This document shows positions 32,621 through 40,615 of a stretch of DNA of 64,000 nt, in pieces; the stretch's first letter is position 1; every line of letters begins with the position of its first letter. The notes under the pieces were generated by a model. It worked only from the letters and a program-made list of their open reading frames with translations. It was not told the DNA's origin and ran no database searches. Where the stretch lies: positions 496,001 to 560,000 of the forward strand of contig NZ_FMYY01000002.1 in assembly GCF_900101595.1 (NCBI RefSeq), written 5' to 3'. Source of the stretch: Paenibacillus sp. cl123. Lineage in GTDB: Bacteria; Bacillota; Bacilli; Paenibacillales; NBRC-103111. Position numbers and translations under genes: made by a program.

Positions 32621-33253
32621 ATGGAGCAAGAGCTGTTTGATATTTTCGACAGGCAAAGGAACCGGATCGGCACGGCAACGAGAGCGGAGGTTCATGCGAA
32701 GGGGTTGTGGCATCAGACCTTTCACTGCTGGATATGGACGGAAGGAAATGGAGGTCCTGAGGTGCTGGTGCAGCTGCGCCATCCGGAGAAAGATACGTTT
32801 CCGGGGCTGCTCGATATTTCATGTGCCGGGCATCTGCTGGCCGGGGAGAGCGCCGAAGACGGGGTGCGCGAGCTGGAAGAGGAGCTGGGATTGCAGGCAA
32901 GTTTCAGCGAGCTGAGTCCCGTCGGCATATTCACCGAGGAGGACATTATCGCTGCCGACTGCATAGACCGGGAATTTTGCCACATTTATCTGCTGCGCAG
33001 CGATTGGCCGCTTCACCGGTACTCCCTGCAGCCTGATGAAGTAACCGGCTTATACGCGTTTGGACTGGGCCAGCTCAGGCAGATTGCTGCCGGGACGTTT
33101 CAAGCAGCCGTGATCGAAGGCGTGAAGCTGGGACGGCAAGGCCAGTTGGAGGCGGATGCGCGGACCGTGTCTGCGGCCGACTTTGTGCCACATCCCGCAG
33201 CCTATTACGAGATGGTCGCGGATGCGGTCGAAGCCAAGCTGGCGGGGAAATAA
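32621..33253 (+). CDS. Nudix hydrolase, isopentenyl-diphosphate isomerase-like (YfcD type)
   Basis: The 210-residue protein begins ELFDIFDRQRNRIG and has WHQTFHCWIW, the shape of the YfcD/Idi group. The Nudix box runs from GHLLAGESAEDGV to RELEEELGL with G, E, REL and EE conserved. After it comes EFCHIYLLR. The group hydrolyses nucleoside or other diphosphates; the substrate is not known. ATG 32621 follows AGGGGGCCGAAGG. It is probably co-transcribed with the dehydrogenase before it. Confidence 0.9.
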   Translation: MEQELFDIFDRQRNRIGTATRAEVHAKGLWHQTFHCWIWTEGNGGPEVLVQLRHPEKDTFPGLLDISCAGHLLAGESAEDGVRELEEELGLQASFSELSPVGIFTEEDIIAADCIDREFCHIYLLRSDWPLHRYSLQPDEVTGLYAFGLGQLRQIAAGTFQAAVIEGVKLGRQGQLEADARTVSAADFVPHPAAYYEMVADAVEAKLAGK

Positions 33254-33346
33254 TGGCCGCCCGCTCCGTTCATTTCCCGGGTAAGCGCAGGAAATGATTT
33301 GTTTTCCGATTTTTCAGATATTTTCGACAAATAGAGATCTAATTGG

Positions 33347-33411
33347 GATAAAAAATAGGGCAATCTGTCAAATCCGGGGAAGAAGGGCCTCCCATTTTGA
33401 CAAATTGCCCT
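33347..33411 (-). terminator. long hairpin, terminator of the aldose epimerase gene
   Basis: AGGGCAATCTGTCAAA (33357-33372) pairs with TTTGACAAATTGCCCT (33396-33411) with one mismatch. On the minus strand it is followed by ATTTTTTAT. Confidence 0.75.
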
Positions 33412-33515
33412 TTGTTCGGTCTCAAGAAGCGCAAGCTTGGGTGATCGCTCGATTGCTTGGTAAACGCACGTCTTCTAAAAGAAGTTGTCGGGCGTTTATA
33501 GCCAGCCGCTATACG

Positions 33516-34385
33516 CTATACGGGTATGCTCCGGATCGACAGCTCGGCGGATACCGTCTCGCCTGGCGGTACAAAGACCAGCTCCTGCTTGTGATTGATT
33601 TCATCAGGCATCGACATCCAGGGCTCAACGCATATAAACGGCTTGCCTCGGACAGACCAGAGTACCACATACCGGAACGCGTCGCTGTAAGTCATCTCGA
33701 CATGCTGCCGGCCTTTGAAGGTAACCCGGATGGACGGGTCCTTCGCATTTTGAAATACGACGGATTCCGGCAGCTTGTCCAGGTCGATCACATCAGCGTA
33801 GGGCTTGTGCTGGTAATCGTTGAAGTCGAACAGCTGATCCGCATCGGTCTCATAATGGACGGCCTTGGCATCGGCAAGGAAATACGGGTGAAATCCCGGG
33901 TACATCGGCATCGGCTTCTCCGAATGGTTGATGTAATCCTGCTCGATAGTCAGCTTGCCCTCCAGCAGCCGGTAAGTAAAACGCAGCTCGAAATCGAACG
34001 GGAACGCGGCAAGCGTCTGTTCATTGGCTCGAAGCGATACCACGATATATGCGCTGTGATCTGTGCCGGTCCGTTCGACCGTCCAAGCGTAATTGCGGGC
34101 GACCCCGTGGTTGTTGATCGCATAGCGCTGCCCTTCCCACTCATAGCCGCCGCTTGTGACGAAGCCGCTGACCGGAAACAGCACCGGAATGCCGCCGCGG
34201 ATGTTCGCTTCCGGATCAAGCAAGGTGTCTCTCTCCAAGTAGAGCCGTTCTTCACCGGCTGTGCCGTAACTGGTTACGATTCCTCCGCGCTGCGGTACGA
34301 TGCGAAACCAGGAATCGGTAGCCGGCTCCTTTAATTCGTAAACGGTGTACGTATCCTCATAAGTGCGAATCTCATAAGCGCTCAT
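33516..34385 (-). CDS. aldose 1-epimerase (mutarotase) family protein
   Basis: The 289-residue beta-sandwich shows GGIPVLFPVSG, NNHGVARNYAW with the first catalytic His, MYPGFHPYF with the second and CVEPWMSMP with the catalytic Glu. These fit galactose mutarotase-like proteins of the YeaD/LacX type, which turn alpha- into beta-sugars. It is a stand-alone gene with a good terminator, on the strand opposite its neighbours. The sugar is unknown. Confidence 0.9.
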   Translation of the reverse strand: MSAYEIRTYEDTYTVYELKEPATDSWFRIVPQRGGIVTSYGTAGEERLYLERDTLLDPEANIRGGIPVLFPVSGFVTSGGYEWEGQRYAINNHGVARNYAWTVERTGTDHSAYIVVSLRANEQTLAAFPFDFELRFTYRLLEGKLTIEQDYINHSEKPMPMYPGFHPYFLADAKAVHYETDADQLFDFNDYQHKPYADVIDLDKLPESVVFQNAKDPSIRVTFKGRQHVEMTYSDAFRYVVLWSVRGKPFICVEPWMSMPDEINHKQELVFVPPGETVSAELSIRSIPV

Positions 34386-34513
34386 CCATTTATCCCTCCT
34401 TTATCTCCTCCCGTATCTTACCATATACGGTGGAAACCTTGTCAAACGCTGCATAATTTTCGGGTTCGGGAAGATACTGGAACCAGGCAGTCAAAAAAAG
34501 GTGGGATGAAGCA

Positions 34514-35218
34514 ATGTGTGACCGATTTTCATTAACGACAACTGTACCTGATCTATGCGAGCGCTTCGCCTTGCATGATACGAGAGTGTCGCTGCGTCCG
34601 CGGCATGATTACAGCCCGAACCGCACGGTCCCCGTGATTGTAAACGACGGCGGCAAGCGGGCTCTGGAAGGGCACCGCTGGGGCTTGGTCCCGTTTTGGG
34701 CTAAGGATGCCGTATTGACGGACAGCGCCGAGATCCAGGACAAGCGGGAGTATCGCAAATTGTTCGCCAAGCATCGCTGCGTATTTCCTTGCGACAAGTT
34801 TTATGTGTACACGCAGGAAGGAAAACGCCAGCAGGTGTATGAGGCGGCGGCGGAGAATGGGGAGACGCTTGCGCTTGCCGGCTTTTATGAGATTTGGCTC
34901 GACAAGCAGGGCGGCGAATTCCGTACCTGCACGATGATGACGACCGTATCGAATCGGCTTCTCTACGCCTATACGGAACGGATGCCCGCGATCCTGAAGG
35001 GAAATGACTGGGACGAGTGGCTGAACGAAGAGCGCAACGGGGAACCGGATTATTTGCAAAGCCTGTTGACGCCTTTCCCGCCGGAGCTCATGCGTCTTCG
35101 GGCTGCATTGAACGAAGAGCTGGCGGAGCGCAGCGAAGCCGAAGAGGGCGGAGCAGACGGAGAAGAAAGCAAACCGGTTCGCGGCGTTTCGCTGCTGCTG
35201 TCTTCTCTAAGGAAATAG
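34514..35218 (+). CDS. SRAP-family (YedK/HMCES-like) protein with altered active site
   Basis: The protein starts MCDRFSL, keeping the Cys2 that forms a thiazolidine link with abasic sites in single-stranded DNA. The order HRWGLVPFWAKD, HRCVFPCDKFYVY and TERMPAIL follows the SRAP fold. In E. coli YedK the further active-site residues are Asn75, Glu105 and His160; at the matching places this protein has Thr, Val (FYVY instead of FYEW) and Thr (YTERMP instead of IHxRMP). An acidic C-terminal tail of about 35 residues is added. It may still form a crosslink but handle it differently. ATG 34514 follows AGGTGGGATG. Confidence 0.88.
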   Translation: MCDRFSLTTTVPDLCERFALHDTRVSLRPRHDYSPNRTVPVIVNDGGKRALEGHRWGLVPFWAKDAVLTDSAEIQDKREYRKLFAKHRCVFPCDKFYVYTQEGKRQQVYEAAAENGETLALAGFYEIWLDKQGGEFRTCTMMTTVSNRLLYAYTERMPAILKGNDWDEWLNEERNGEPDYLQSLLTPFPPELMRLRAALNEELAERSEAEEGGADGEESKPVRGVSLLLSSLRK

Positions 35219-35249
35219 CGAGTGTTGCGAGCAAAACACCAACGCCGCC

Positions 35250-35300
35250 AAAAGCGGGTCATCAAGGCGGAGTACATCCGCCGGACGGCCTGCTTTTTTT
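35250..35300 (+). terminator. intrinsic terminator with nested hairpin
   Basis: AAAAGCGGGTC (35250-35260) pairs with GGCCTGCTTTT (35287-35297) with two G-U pairs around an inner GGCGGA/TCCGCC stem, and ends in seven T. Confidence 0.75.
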
Positions 35301-35769
35301 AGATTTACTCCAGCGATAAGACGGGGTTAAATTTTCTTTCTGCTCGCAATAAGCTTCGGCTGAAACGCGAATGTTTCTCTTGCTCGTTGTTGCTTACCGC
35401 AAATCCTCGCGTAAACGTCAAACCCGCGGCCTCTTCAGCTAAGCCTACGGGGAGTGACCGTTTAGAAGTTTGTGGGGGCTCGGTAACAGCAGTTTGAGTT
35501 TGGCCATAAACCGGTTGATTTTTCATCCCATAAAGCGGATGCGTTTAACTCTAAGCCTGCCGGCGGTCTTGGAGCAGGCAGCCTGGCTGCGTTAAGCCCG
35601 CAGCCAACAGCCGGGTGACCCAAGCGCTTTCACAGCAGCGCGGCAATCCGCCCGAGTTGCTGTTCTCGCAGGATTAGGCTAAGATGAAAGTACGGTTACC
35701 CATGAGGAAGCGCACGCGAGGATTAATCTAATAGAGCGTGAATCATCTTTTTGGGTTGTACGTCCTGGT
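35301..35769. other. gene-poor stretch before the XerS module
   Basis: No gene with a ribosome-binding site is visible. A minus-strand frame of 73 codons at 35305-35526 exists, but it has no start context and an odd composition. The stretch includes the second copy of the dispersed repeat and ends at a dif-like site. Confidence 0.5.
35533..35590 (+). repeat. dispersed repeat, copy 2
   Basis: This is the partner of 3135-3194. The best block reads CTCTAAGCC, T, GCCGGCGGTC, T, TGGA and differs from copy 1 at two C/T positions. Confidence 0.55.
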
Positions 35770-35797
35770 TGATAACATAATCCTTATTATGTTAACT
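35770..35797 (+). other. dif-like site A
   Basis: An 11-base arm TGATAACATAA, a 6-base core TCCTTA and an 11-base arm TTATGTTAACT form a 28-base site with the geometry of chromosomal dif. The right arm equals the XerD-side half-site of Bacillota dif (TTATGTWAACT). It flanks the pseudokinase and xerS genes on the left. Confidence 0.6.
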
Positions 35798-35956
35798 TAT
35801 TGGCAGACGGTCACAATGGAACAAATGATTGCGAATAAGTATAGGAACGACTTCCAAGGCATTTTGATGCTTGGGCGCTCTGAAGCTGCAAGAGCGTTTA
35901 AACGAACATAATTTAGGTTAATCCCTAAAGTAAGTATAAGGTTTGGAGGGAGTCAC

Positions 35957-37342
35957 ATGGAAAAGACGCTCCGTGCCCGATACGTGCTGCACAAACCGGT
36001 CTTGCCTGCCCGCAACGGCATGCTGTTCGCTGGAGAAGACTTATCCCTTCGCCGGGATATTGCTGTGTTCGTATCCGAACAGCCGAGCCGGATCGAGCAG
36101 CAGGCATATATGAGACTGCTTCAGGCCGTAGCGCATTATAATGACAGCCGGTTCCTGCACCTGCTTGATGTAGGCGTCGAAGAGCTGTCCATTTATGCTG
36201 TATTGAAGGCGTATCCGGGAGAACCGTTATCCTCTCAGCTCAAGGAAGGAAGACGGACTCCGCTTGAAGCGGCTGCAGCCGTATCCGAGCTTGGACAAGG
36301 CGTAAGCGAAGCGGCCGGCCGGGATATATCCGGATTCTCGGTGTTGGCGGACAACGTCTGGGTCGGCGATGACGGCGGATTGAAAATAGTGAATTATTGG
36401 GAGAAGGCTGAGCGGCAAAGACAGGGGGCTTACGGTCTCGCCGGGTTGTTTTATCAGCTTGTAACGGGAGGCGAAGCGATTCCGGCTGACGGCAAGGAGC
36501 GGCTTCGCGCTCTTCGGGCCGCGATAGAACCGCACGCTCGCGAAGAATGGACCGAGCGGCTCATCGCTCTGTTAAGCCGGGTATGGGAAGGCGGCGAAAC
36601 GCTGCGGGGCATGGTCGATCAGCTTGCTGTGCTCGCAGGCAGTCCTCCGGTCGAGGAGCCTCCGAATCCATTATTAGCCCGGGCACAGGAGGAGGCTGAG
36701 CTTTCCGCTTCCCGTGCGCTGTCTTCGCTGCGCGAGGAGCTCGGGGCCGATACGGCGCGGCATGCGGGTTGGAGCCGTCCCGGACCCGACCGTGCCATGG
36801 AAGCTTCCGTGGAGGATAGCGAGGCCGCTGAGCCGGAAGAAAGCGAAGAGCAGCGGCCAATCGGCAGGCGGATTGTGCGTAAAACGTTCTTCGGCATCAC
36901 CTTGGCCGGCGTGGCGCTGGCCAGCGCGGTGGGCGTGTTCTTCCTGTTCCTGGAGCTGGGAGCGCATCTCGGCAAGAAGCCGGCTTCGGCCGTTACGGAA
37001 GAAGCGGTCAAGCCTCAGCCGGCAGGCAGCCAACAGGCAACGGGCACTCCGTTAGTGAGCAGCAAGGTCACGGACCGGCAGCCTGAAGCCCCCGTTTTGC
37101 CTGCTAAGCCGCCGGAAGAGGAAAGAAAGGAAGAAACGGATGCAGTCGTAGAGGCTCCGGAGCTGGTCGGCTTAAATAAGCAGGAAGCGGAGAAGCGCGC
37201 GCTGGATTCCGGCTTGAAGTACGAATATTTTCTCGAGAAAAATCCGAACTCCGCCAATACGGTATTCCGCCAAAGCCCTGCGCCCGGCACGGTGCTTGCC
37301 AAGGGCGAGAGCGTGTCGTTTTGGATCAGCAAAGGACAGTAG
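35957..37342 (+). CDS. pseudokinase-like membrane protein with one PASTA domain
   Basis: The first 220 residues follow a protein-kinase-like order (RYVLHKPVLP, LRRDIAVFV, then HLLDVGVEELSIYAVLKAYPG and GLAGLFYQLVTGG), but no HRD loop and no DFG are present; GLKIVNYWE stands at the DFG place. A charged linker, a membrane helix at about 310-333 and a Pro/Glu-rich spacer lead to a single C-terminal PASTA domain (about 397-461, with APELVGLNKQEAEKRAL and QSPAPGTVL). PASTA domains bind cell-wall fragments, so this looks like a non-catalytic relative of PrkC-type receptors. ATG 35957 follows TTTGGAGGGAG. It is convergent with xerS; both share a terminator. Confidence 0.82.
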   Translation: MEKTLRARYVLHKPVLPARNGMLFAGEDLSLRRDIAVFVSEQPSRIEQQAYMRLLQAVAHYNDSRFLHLLDVGVEELSIYAVLKAYPGEPLSSQLKEGRRTPLEAAAAVSELGQGVSEAAGRDISGFSVLADNVWVGDDGGLKIVNYWEKAERQRQGAYGLAGLFYQLVTGGEAIPADGKERLRALRAAIEPHAREEWTERLIALLSRVWEGGETLRGMVDQLAVLAGSPPVEEPPNPLLARAQEEAELSASRALSSLREELGADTARHAGWSRPGPDRAMEASVEDSEAAEPEESEEQRPIGRRIVRKTFFGITLAGVALASAVGVFFLFLELGAHLGKKPASAVTEEAVKPQPAGSQQATGTPLVSSKVTDRQPEAPVLPAKPPEEERKEETDAVVEAPELVGLNKQEAEKRALDSGLKYEYFLEKNPNSANTVFRQSPAPGTVLAKGESVSFWISKGQ

Positions 37343-37362
37343 CGGCATTTTTATACGAAAAG

Positions 37363-37394
37363 AAAGGACGGTCACCCTTCGGTGCCGTCCTTTT
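37363..37394. terminator. bidirectional terminator between PASTA and xerS genes
   Basis: AAAGGACGGTCACC (37363-37376) pairs with GGTGCCGTCCTTT (37381-37393) with one bulge; T-rich tails lie on both strands. The xerS stop codon (37372-37374) is inside the stem. Confidence 0.8.
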
Positions 37395-38466
37395 GCTTGT
37401 CGATCGCCTCGGACATCGTCTTGTCGGTCAGATGAGCGTAGATCTGGGTCGTCTCCGGAGAGGCGTGGCCCAGCTGCTCTTGGGTTCTGTACAGATCGTT
37501 GCGCAAATAATAATCCGTCGCAAAGGAATGGCGAAGCTTGTGAACGGATAAATAAGGCTTGCCGAACCGTTTGGCGTACTTGACGACCATCTCTTGGATG
37601 GCGCGCTTCGTCATCCGCTCGCCTTCCTTCTTGCCATTGGCGACGGCCAGAAACAAAGCTTTCTCGCGTTTGGGCGCTTTATACGTCGCGGCGCGCAGTT
37701 CCATGTAACGGGTCAGCTCGTCAACCGCATCCTGACGGAAATAGACGGGCGTTTTGAACGTCTCGTCATTTTTGCCTTTTCGAAATACATACAGCAGCTT
37801 CTTCTTCATATCGACGTCTTCGATATTCAAATTTACGACCTCCGACACCCGGAGTCCCGAATTCAGGATCAGGCTGACGATGCAGACATCTCGCGTTTTA
37901 TTGATTTCATAGGCATAGGTCGCCTGCTTGTTATTGCTCACATCCTGCCCGTAGCCGGCTTTAATATAGTCGATGAACTCGCTGATCTCCGCTTCCTGCA
38001 GCAGCTTCCCTTCCAGCTTGGCCGCCGTATCCTTGGGCTTGTGCGTGCGCTTGATTTCGACCTTGGCCATTACGTTGCGTTTCAGCAGCGGATAGAAGTT
38101 TTCGTCCTCGGCAATCTGGCTCAAATAATGAAATAACGAGCGAAGGGAGGACAGCTTGCGCGAGATCGTAGTTCTTGTGTTCGCCTGGGTTTTGCGCATG
38201 GAAAGAAACATCTTGAAGTGATCGATGCTTTCCATATGGAGCTTCTCCAGCGCCGTAATCGGGATATCCTGAATGCGGGAGGCGCCTTCGGCCAAACCTT
38301 CAGCCAGCATCCACCCGAAAAACGCTTCGTAGTCTCTGGCATATTCGAGCAGCGATGAAGGGGACAGATCAGGCAGCTTGTAGTTCATAAATTTTTCGAC
38401 ATACCACGGCATCTGCGGAATTTTTTTCTCCAGCTCCAGCCTATCTTTGGCTTTGATCACATTCAT
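37372..38466 (-). CDS. xerS: tyrosine recombinase XerS
   Basis: The product has about 364 residues, the length of XerS rather than XerC/D (about 300). The N-terminal core-binding domain (WYVEKFMNYKLPDLSPSS) is followed by a catalytic domain with all active residues: Arg in NSGLRVSEV, Lys in FRKGKNDE, HKLRHSF, His in LGHASPETTQ and the Tyr nucleophile in IYAHL. ATG 38466 lies 8 bases after AAGGAG and is preferred to GTG 38475. In streptococci XerS alone resolves chromosome dimers at difSL, which lies next to xerS. Here a 28-base dif-like site lies about 30 bases upstream of the start and another beyond the far side of the PASTA gene. Confidence 0.92.
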   Translation of the reverse strand: MNVIKAKDRLELEKKIPQMPWYVEKFMNYKLPDLSPSSLLEYARDYEAFFGWMLAEGLAEGASRIQDIPITALEKLHMESIDHFKMFLSMRKTQANTRTTISRKLSSLRSLFHYLSQIAEDENFYPLLKRNVMAKVEIKRTHKPKDTAAKLEGKLLQEAEISEFIDYIKAGYGQDVSNNKQATYAYEINKTRDVCIVSLILNSGLRVSEVVNLNIEDVDMKKKLLYVFRKGKNDETFKTPVYFRQDAVDELTRYMELRAATYKAPKREKALFLAVANGKKEGERMTKRAIQEMVVKYAKRFGKPYLSVHKLRHSFATDYYLRNDLYRTQEQLGHASPETTQIYAHLTDKTMSEAIDKQKDGTEG

Positions 38467-38497
38467 CTTGCTCACTCCTTGGCTGTGACAGGTTATT

Positions 38498-38525
38498 AGT
38501 TAACATAATATTTATTATGTAATCA
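38498..38525 (-). other. dif-like site B, upstream of xerS
   Basis: On the minus strand it reads TGATTACATAA, core TAAATA, TTATGTTAACT. Its arms match site A at 21 of 22 positions while the orientation is opposite and the core differs. It lies in the xerS leader or promoter region, so a dual role in control is possible. Confidence 0.6.
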
Positions 38526-38654
38526 ATTAATAAAATCCCACTTTTTTCTTTAGCTTATTATACTATATCGTATATCAAATACGCTGCTCAATCTAAAGAA
38601 GCAGCAGATCAAAGAAAAGATTGAGGAAAACGGCAGGACAAAAATCTTGCAAAC

Positions 38655-38683
38655 TTGACTAGCTCACAAACAAAATCTATAAT
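38655..38683 (+). promoter_or_regulatory. sigma-A promoter of the DUF2087 gene
   Basis: TTGACT and TATAAT are spaced exactly 17 bases apart, 40 bases before the start codon. Confidence 0.75.
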
Positions 38684-38722
38684 GTCCATGTATAAAGCAA
38701 ACGGATGTAAGAGGTGTTTGTA

Positions 38723-39475
38723 ATGGAAGTGAGTGAGCTGTTTTGGAGCGCCTCTTTGGAGGAGTTAAAGCAAGGGTATGTCCAAAAAGAGGATCAATTC
38801 ATCTGTCTGCTCTGCGGAAGCAGCTGTGTGCGGGGGATTATATATCCGGTCGACGGGCTGCTTTACGAAGCGGAGCGATATATACGACTGCATATCCGGA
38901 TCGCGCATCAGTCGGTCTTTGACTACTTGATTCAGCTGGACAAGAAGCTGACGGGCTTAACGGAGCATCAGAACAGTCTGCTGCGTTTATTTTACCAGGA
39001 GCGCACGGATGCGCAGATTCAGCAAGAGCTAGGCATCGGAAGCGCGTCAACCATCCGCAATCATCGCTTTGTGCTGAAAGAGAAGGAGCGTCAGTCCAAG
39101 GTGTTCCTAGCGCTCATGGAGCTGCTGAAAGAGAAGGACCGGCATGCGCCGCGCTTCGTCGATGTGCATCAAACCGCCACGATGGTCGATGAACGTTACA
39201 ATGTGACGGTGGAGGAACGGGACCGGATCGTAAACACCTATTTTCCGAACGGCAAGGACGGTCTGCTCAAAACATTCCCATCGAAGCAAAAAAACAAGCT
39301 GATCGTGCTTCGGGAGATTGCCGCTCGCTTCCGGCCCGGCCGCACGTACAGCGAACCGGAAGTGAACGAGATCCTGAAGCAAGCCCATGACGATTATGTC
39401 ACCCTGCGCCGTTACCTGATCGAATACGGCTTCCTGAAGCGTCAGCCCGATGGAAGCGAGTATTGGCTTGCCTGA
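38723..39475 (+). CDS. DUF2087 transcriptional-regulator-like protein
   Basis: About 250 residues. The N-terminal part has a CxxC (FICLLCGSSC) followed by a sigma-like helix-turn-helix (LTEHQNSLLRLFYQERTDAQIQQELGIGSASTIRNHR, quoted in two pieces: LTEHQNSLLRLFYQE and ELGIGSASTIRNH). The C-terminal part, from DRIVNTYFPNGKDGLLKTFP to YGFLKRQPDGSEYW, is the DUF2087 domain. ATG 38723 lies 6-7 bases after AGAGGTG. It is divergent from xerS and followed after 31 bases by a GIY-YIG gene. The target genes are unknown. Confidence 0.88.
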   Translation: MEVSELFWSASLEELKQGYVQKEDQFICLLCGSSCVRGIIYPVDGLLYEAERYIRLHIRIAHQSVFDYLIQLDKKLTGLTEHQNSLLRLFYQERTDAQIQQELGIGSASTIRNHRFVLKEKERQSKVFLALMELLKEKDRHAPRFVDVHQTATMVDERYNVTVEERDRIVNTYFPNGKDGLLKTFPSKQKNKLIVLREIAARFRPGRTYSEPEVNEILKQAHDDYVTLRRYLIEYGFLKRQPDGSEYWLA

Positions 39476-39506
39476 CGGCAATCGACTTAAGAAAGGATGA
39501 AATGCC

Positions 39507-39866
39507 ATGAGCAACAAGGACCGCAGAAAAGAGCTGCAGCAGCAATACCAGGAAGTGAAGATAGAAGCCGGTATCTATCGCATAAAGAATAACAAAAACG
39601 GAAAAATATTTATTGACGGAAGTCCCAATCTTCGCAATCTGAATGGGGTGCGATTTTCCCTGAATGCCGGCTCGCATATGAATAAAGAGCTGCAGAAAGA
39701 CTGGAGCGCTTTGGGCGAGGAAGCATTCGATTTTGATGTACTCGAAATTGTGGAGAAAAAAGACAACCCTTTCTTCAATATGAAGGATGAACTGAAGAAA
39801 TTGGAAGCAAAATGGCTTGAAAAGCTGCAGCCCTACGGTGAGCAAGGTTATAATATACTTCGTTAA
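39507..39866 (+). CDS. GIY-YIG nuclease-family protein
   Basis: The 119-residue protein has the signature as GIYRIKNNKNGKIFI and a C-terminal ELKKLEAKWLEKLQPYGEQGYN. These small proteins keep the GIY-YIG fold with a conserved Glu; whether this one cuts DNA is not known. It lies 31 bases after the DUF2087 gene with AGAAAGGATG before the start, so the two are probably one transcript. Confidence 0.85.
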   Translation: MSNKDRRKELQQQYQEVKIEAGIYRIKNNKNGKIFIDGSPNLRNLNGVRFSLNAGSHMNKELQKDWSALGEEAFDFDVLEIVEKKDNPFFNMKDELKKLEAKWLEKLQPYGEQGYNILR

Positions 39867-39869
39867 TAT

Positions 39870-39899
39870 TTAATTGCATGAATAATTAATTGCATGAAT
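39870..39899 (+). repeat. 14-base direct repeat
   Basis: TTAATTGCATGAAT occurs at 39870 and again at 39886, a 16-base step, between the GIY-YIG and GNAT genes. Confidence 0.6.
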
Positions 39900-39918
39900 C
39901 GGTCAGGAAAGGACAGCT

Positions 39919-40479
39919 ATGATTAGATCTGCGCAAATGTCAGACAGCCGCGAAGCTGCGCAATTGCTGGCGGTTATTGTCCGGGACATGGGACTTCCGT
40001 TTGTCGAGAAGCTGACGGAAGAAGAACTGCTCGCACTAATTGAAGAAGCTTACCTCGCCGAGGACAATCGGTTCAGCCTAGCCAACGTCCGCCTGCTTGA
40101 GCTTGACGGACGCGTCGCCGGAATAGCCTTGGTCTATCCGGGCTCCGAGGCCGCGAGATTGGACCGGCATTTATCCGAGCTGATCGCCGCCAGATATCCT
40201 GGCGAAGAGGTCGTTTTCGACCGGGAAGCCGAAGAGGATGAGCTGTACATCGATTCCTTGTGCGTATTTCCCCAATTCCGGGGCCAAGGGGTGGGCACGC
40301 GTCTGCTCGAAGCCGTCATCGCGGAAGCGGGAGCAGCCGGATGGAGCAAGCTTTCGCTGAATGTCGAGCAGTTTAACGTTAATGCCCGCCGGCTGTATGA
40401 GCGTATGGGCTTTAGCGTCACCGGACAATTCGTCATCGCGAACCATGATTATTTCCATATGACGCTCTCATCGTCGTAA
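39919..40479 (+). CDS. GNAT-family N-acetyltransferase
   Basis: The 186-residue protein carries the acetyl-CoA loop as FRGQGVGTRLLEAVIAEA with the preceding strand LYIDSLCVFPQ and the terminal NARRLYERMGFSVTG. It resembles the group with an N-terminal helical extension (DSREAAQLLAVIVRDMG). The acceptor substrate cannot be told. ATG 39919 follows GGAAAGGACAG. It is followed by a lipoprotein gene on the same strand. Confidence 0.9.
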   Translation: MIRSAQMSDSREAAQLLAVIVRDMGLPFVEKLTEEELLALIEEAYLAEDNRFSLANVRLLELDGRVAGIALVYPGSEAARLDRHLSELIAARYPGEEVVFDREAEEDELYIDSLCVFPQFRGQGVGTRLLEAVIAEAGAAGWSKLSLNVEQFNVNARRLYERMGFSVTGQFVIANHDYFHMTLSSS

Positions 40480-40615
40480 GTTGCCAGCCGAATTCATGAA
40501 TGTCACAGCTTGGACATGCTTATAGCCCCATTGAGTCATCACGATGCTCCGGAAAAAGGGTACAATGAAGCTACAACAGCTTGTATCCCTCAACGGAAGG
40601 AGTTTGGCTTGTGAA

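Noticed and set aside
33294..34334. 346-codon open frame on the plus strand
   Set aside because: Antisense to the aldose epimerase gene, which has clear catalytic motifs and a terminator.
35305..35526. 73-codon frame on the minus strand
   Set aside because: No ribosome-binding site and no similarity I can recognise; it lies in a gene-poor, repeat-bearing stretch.
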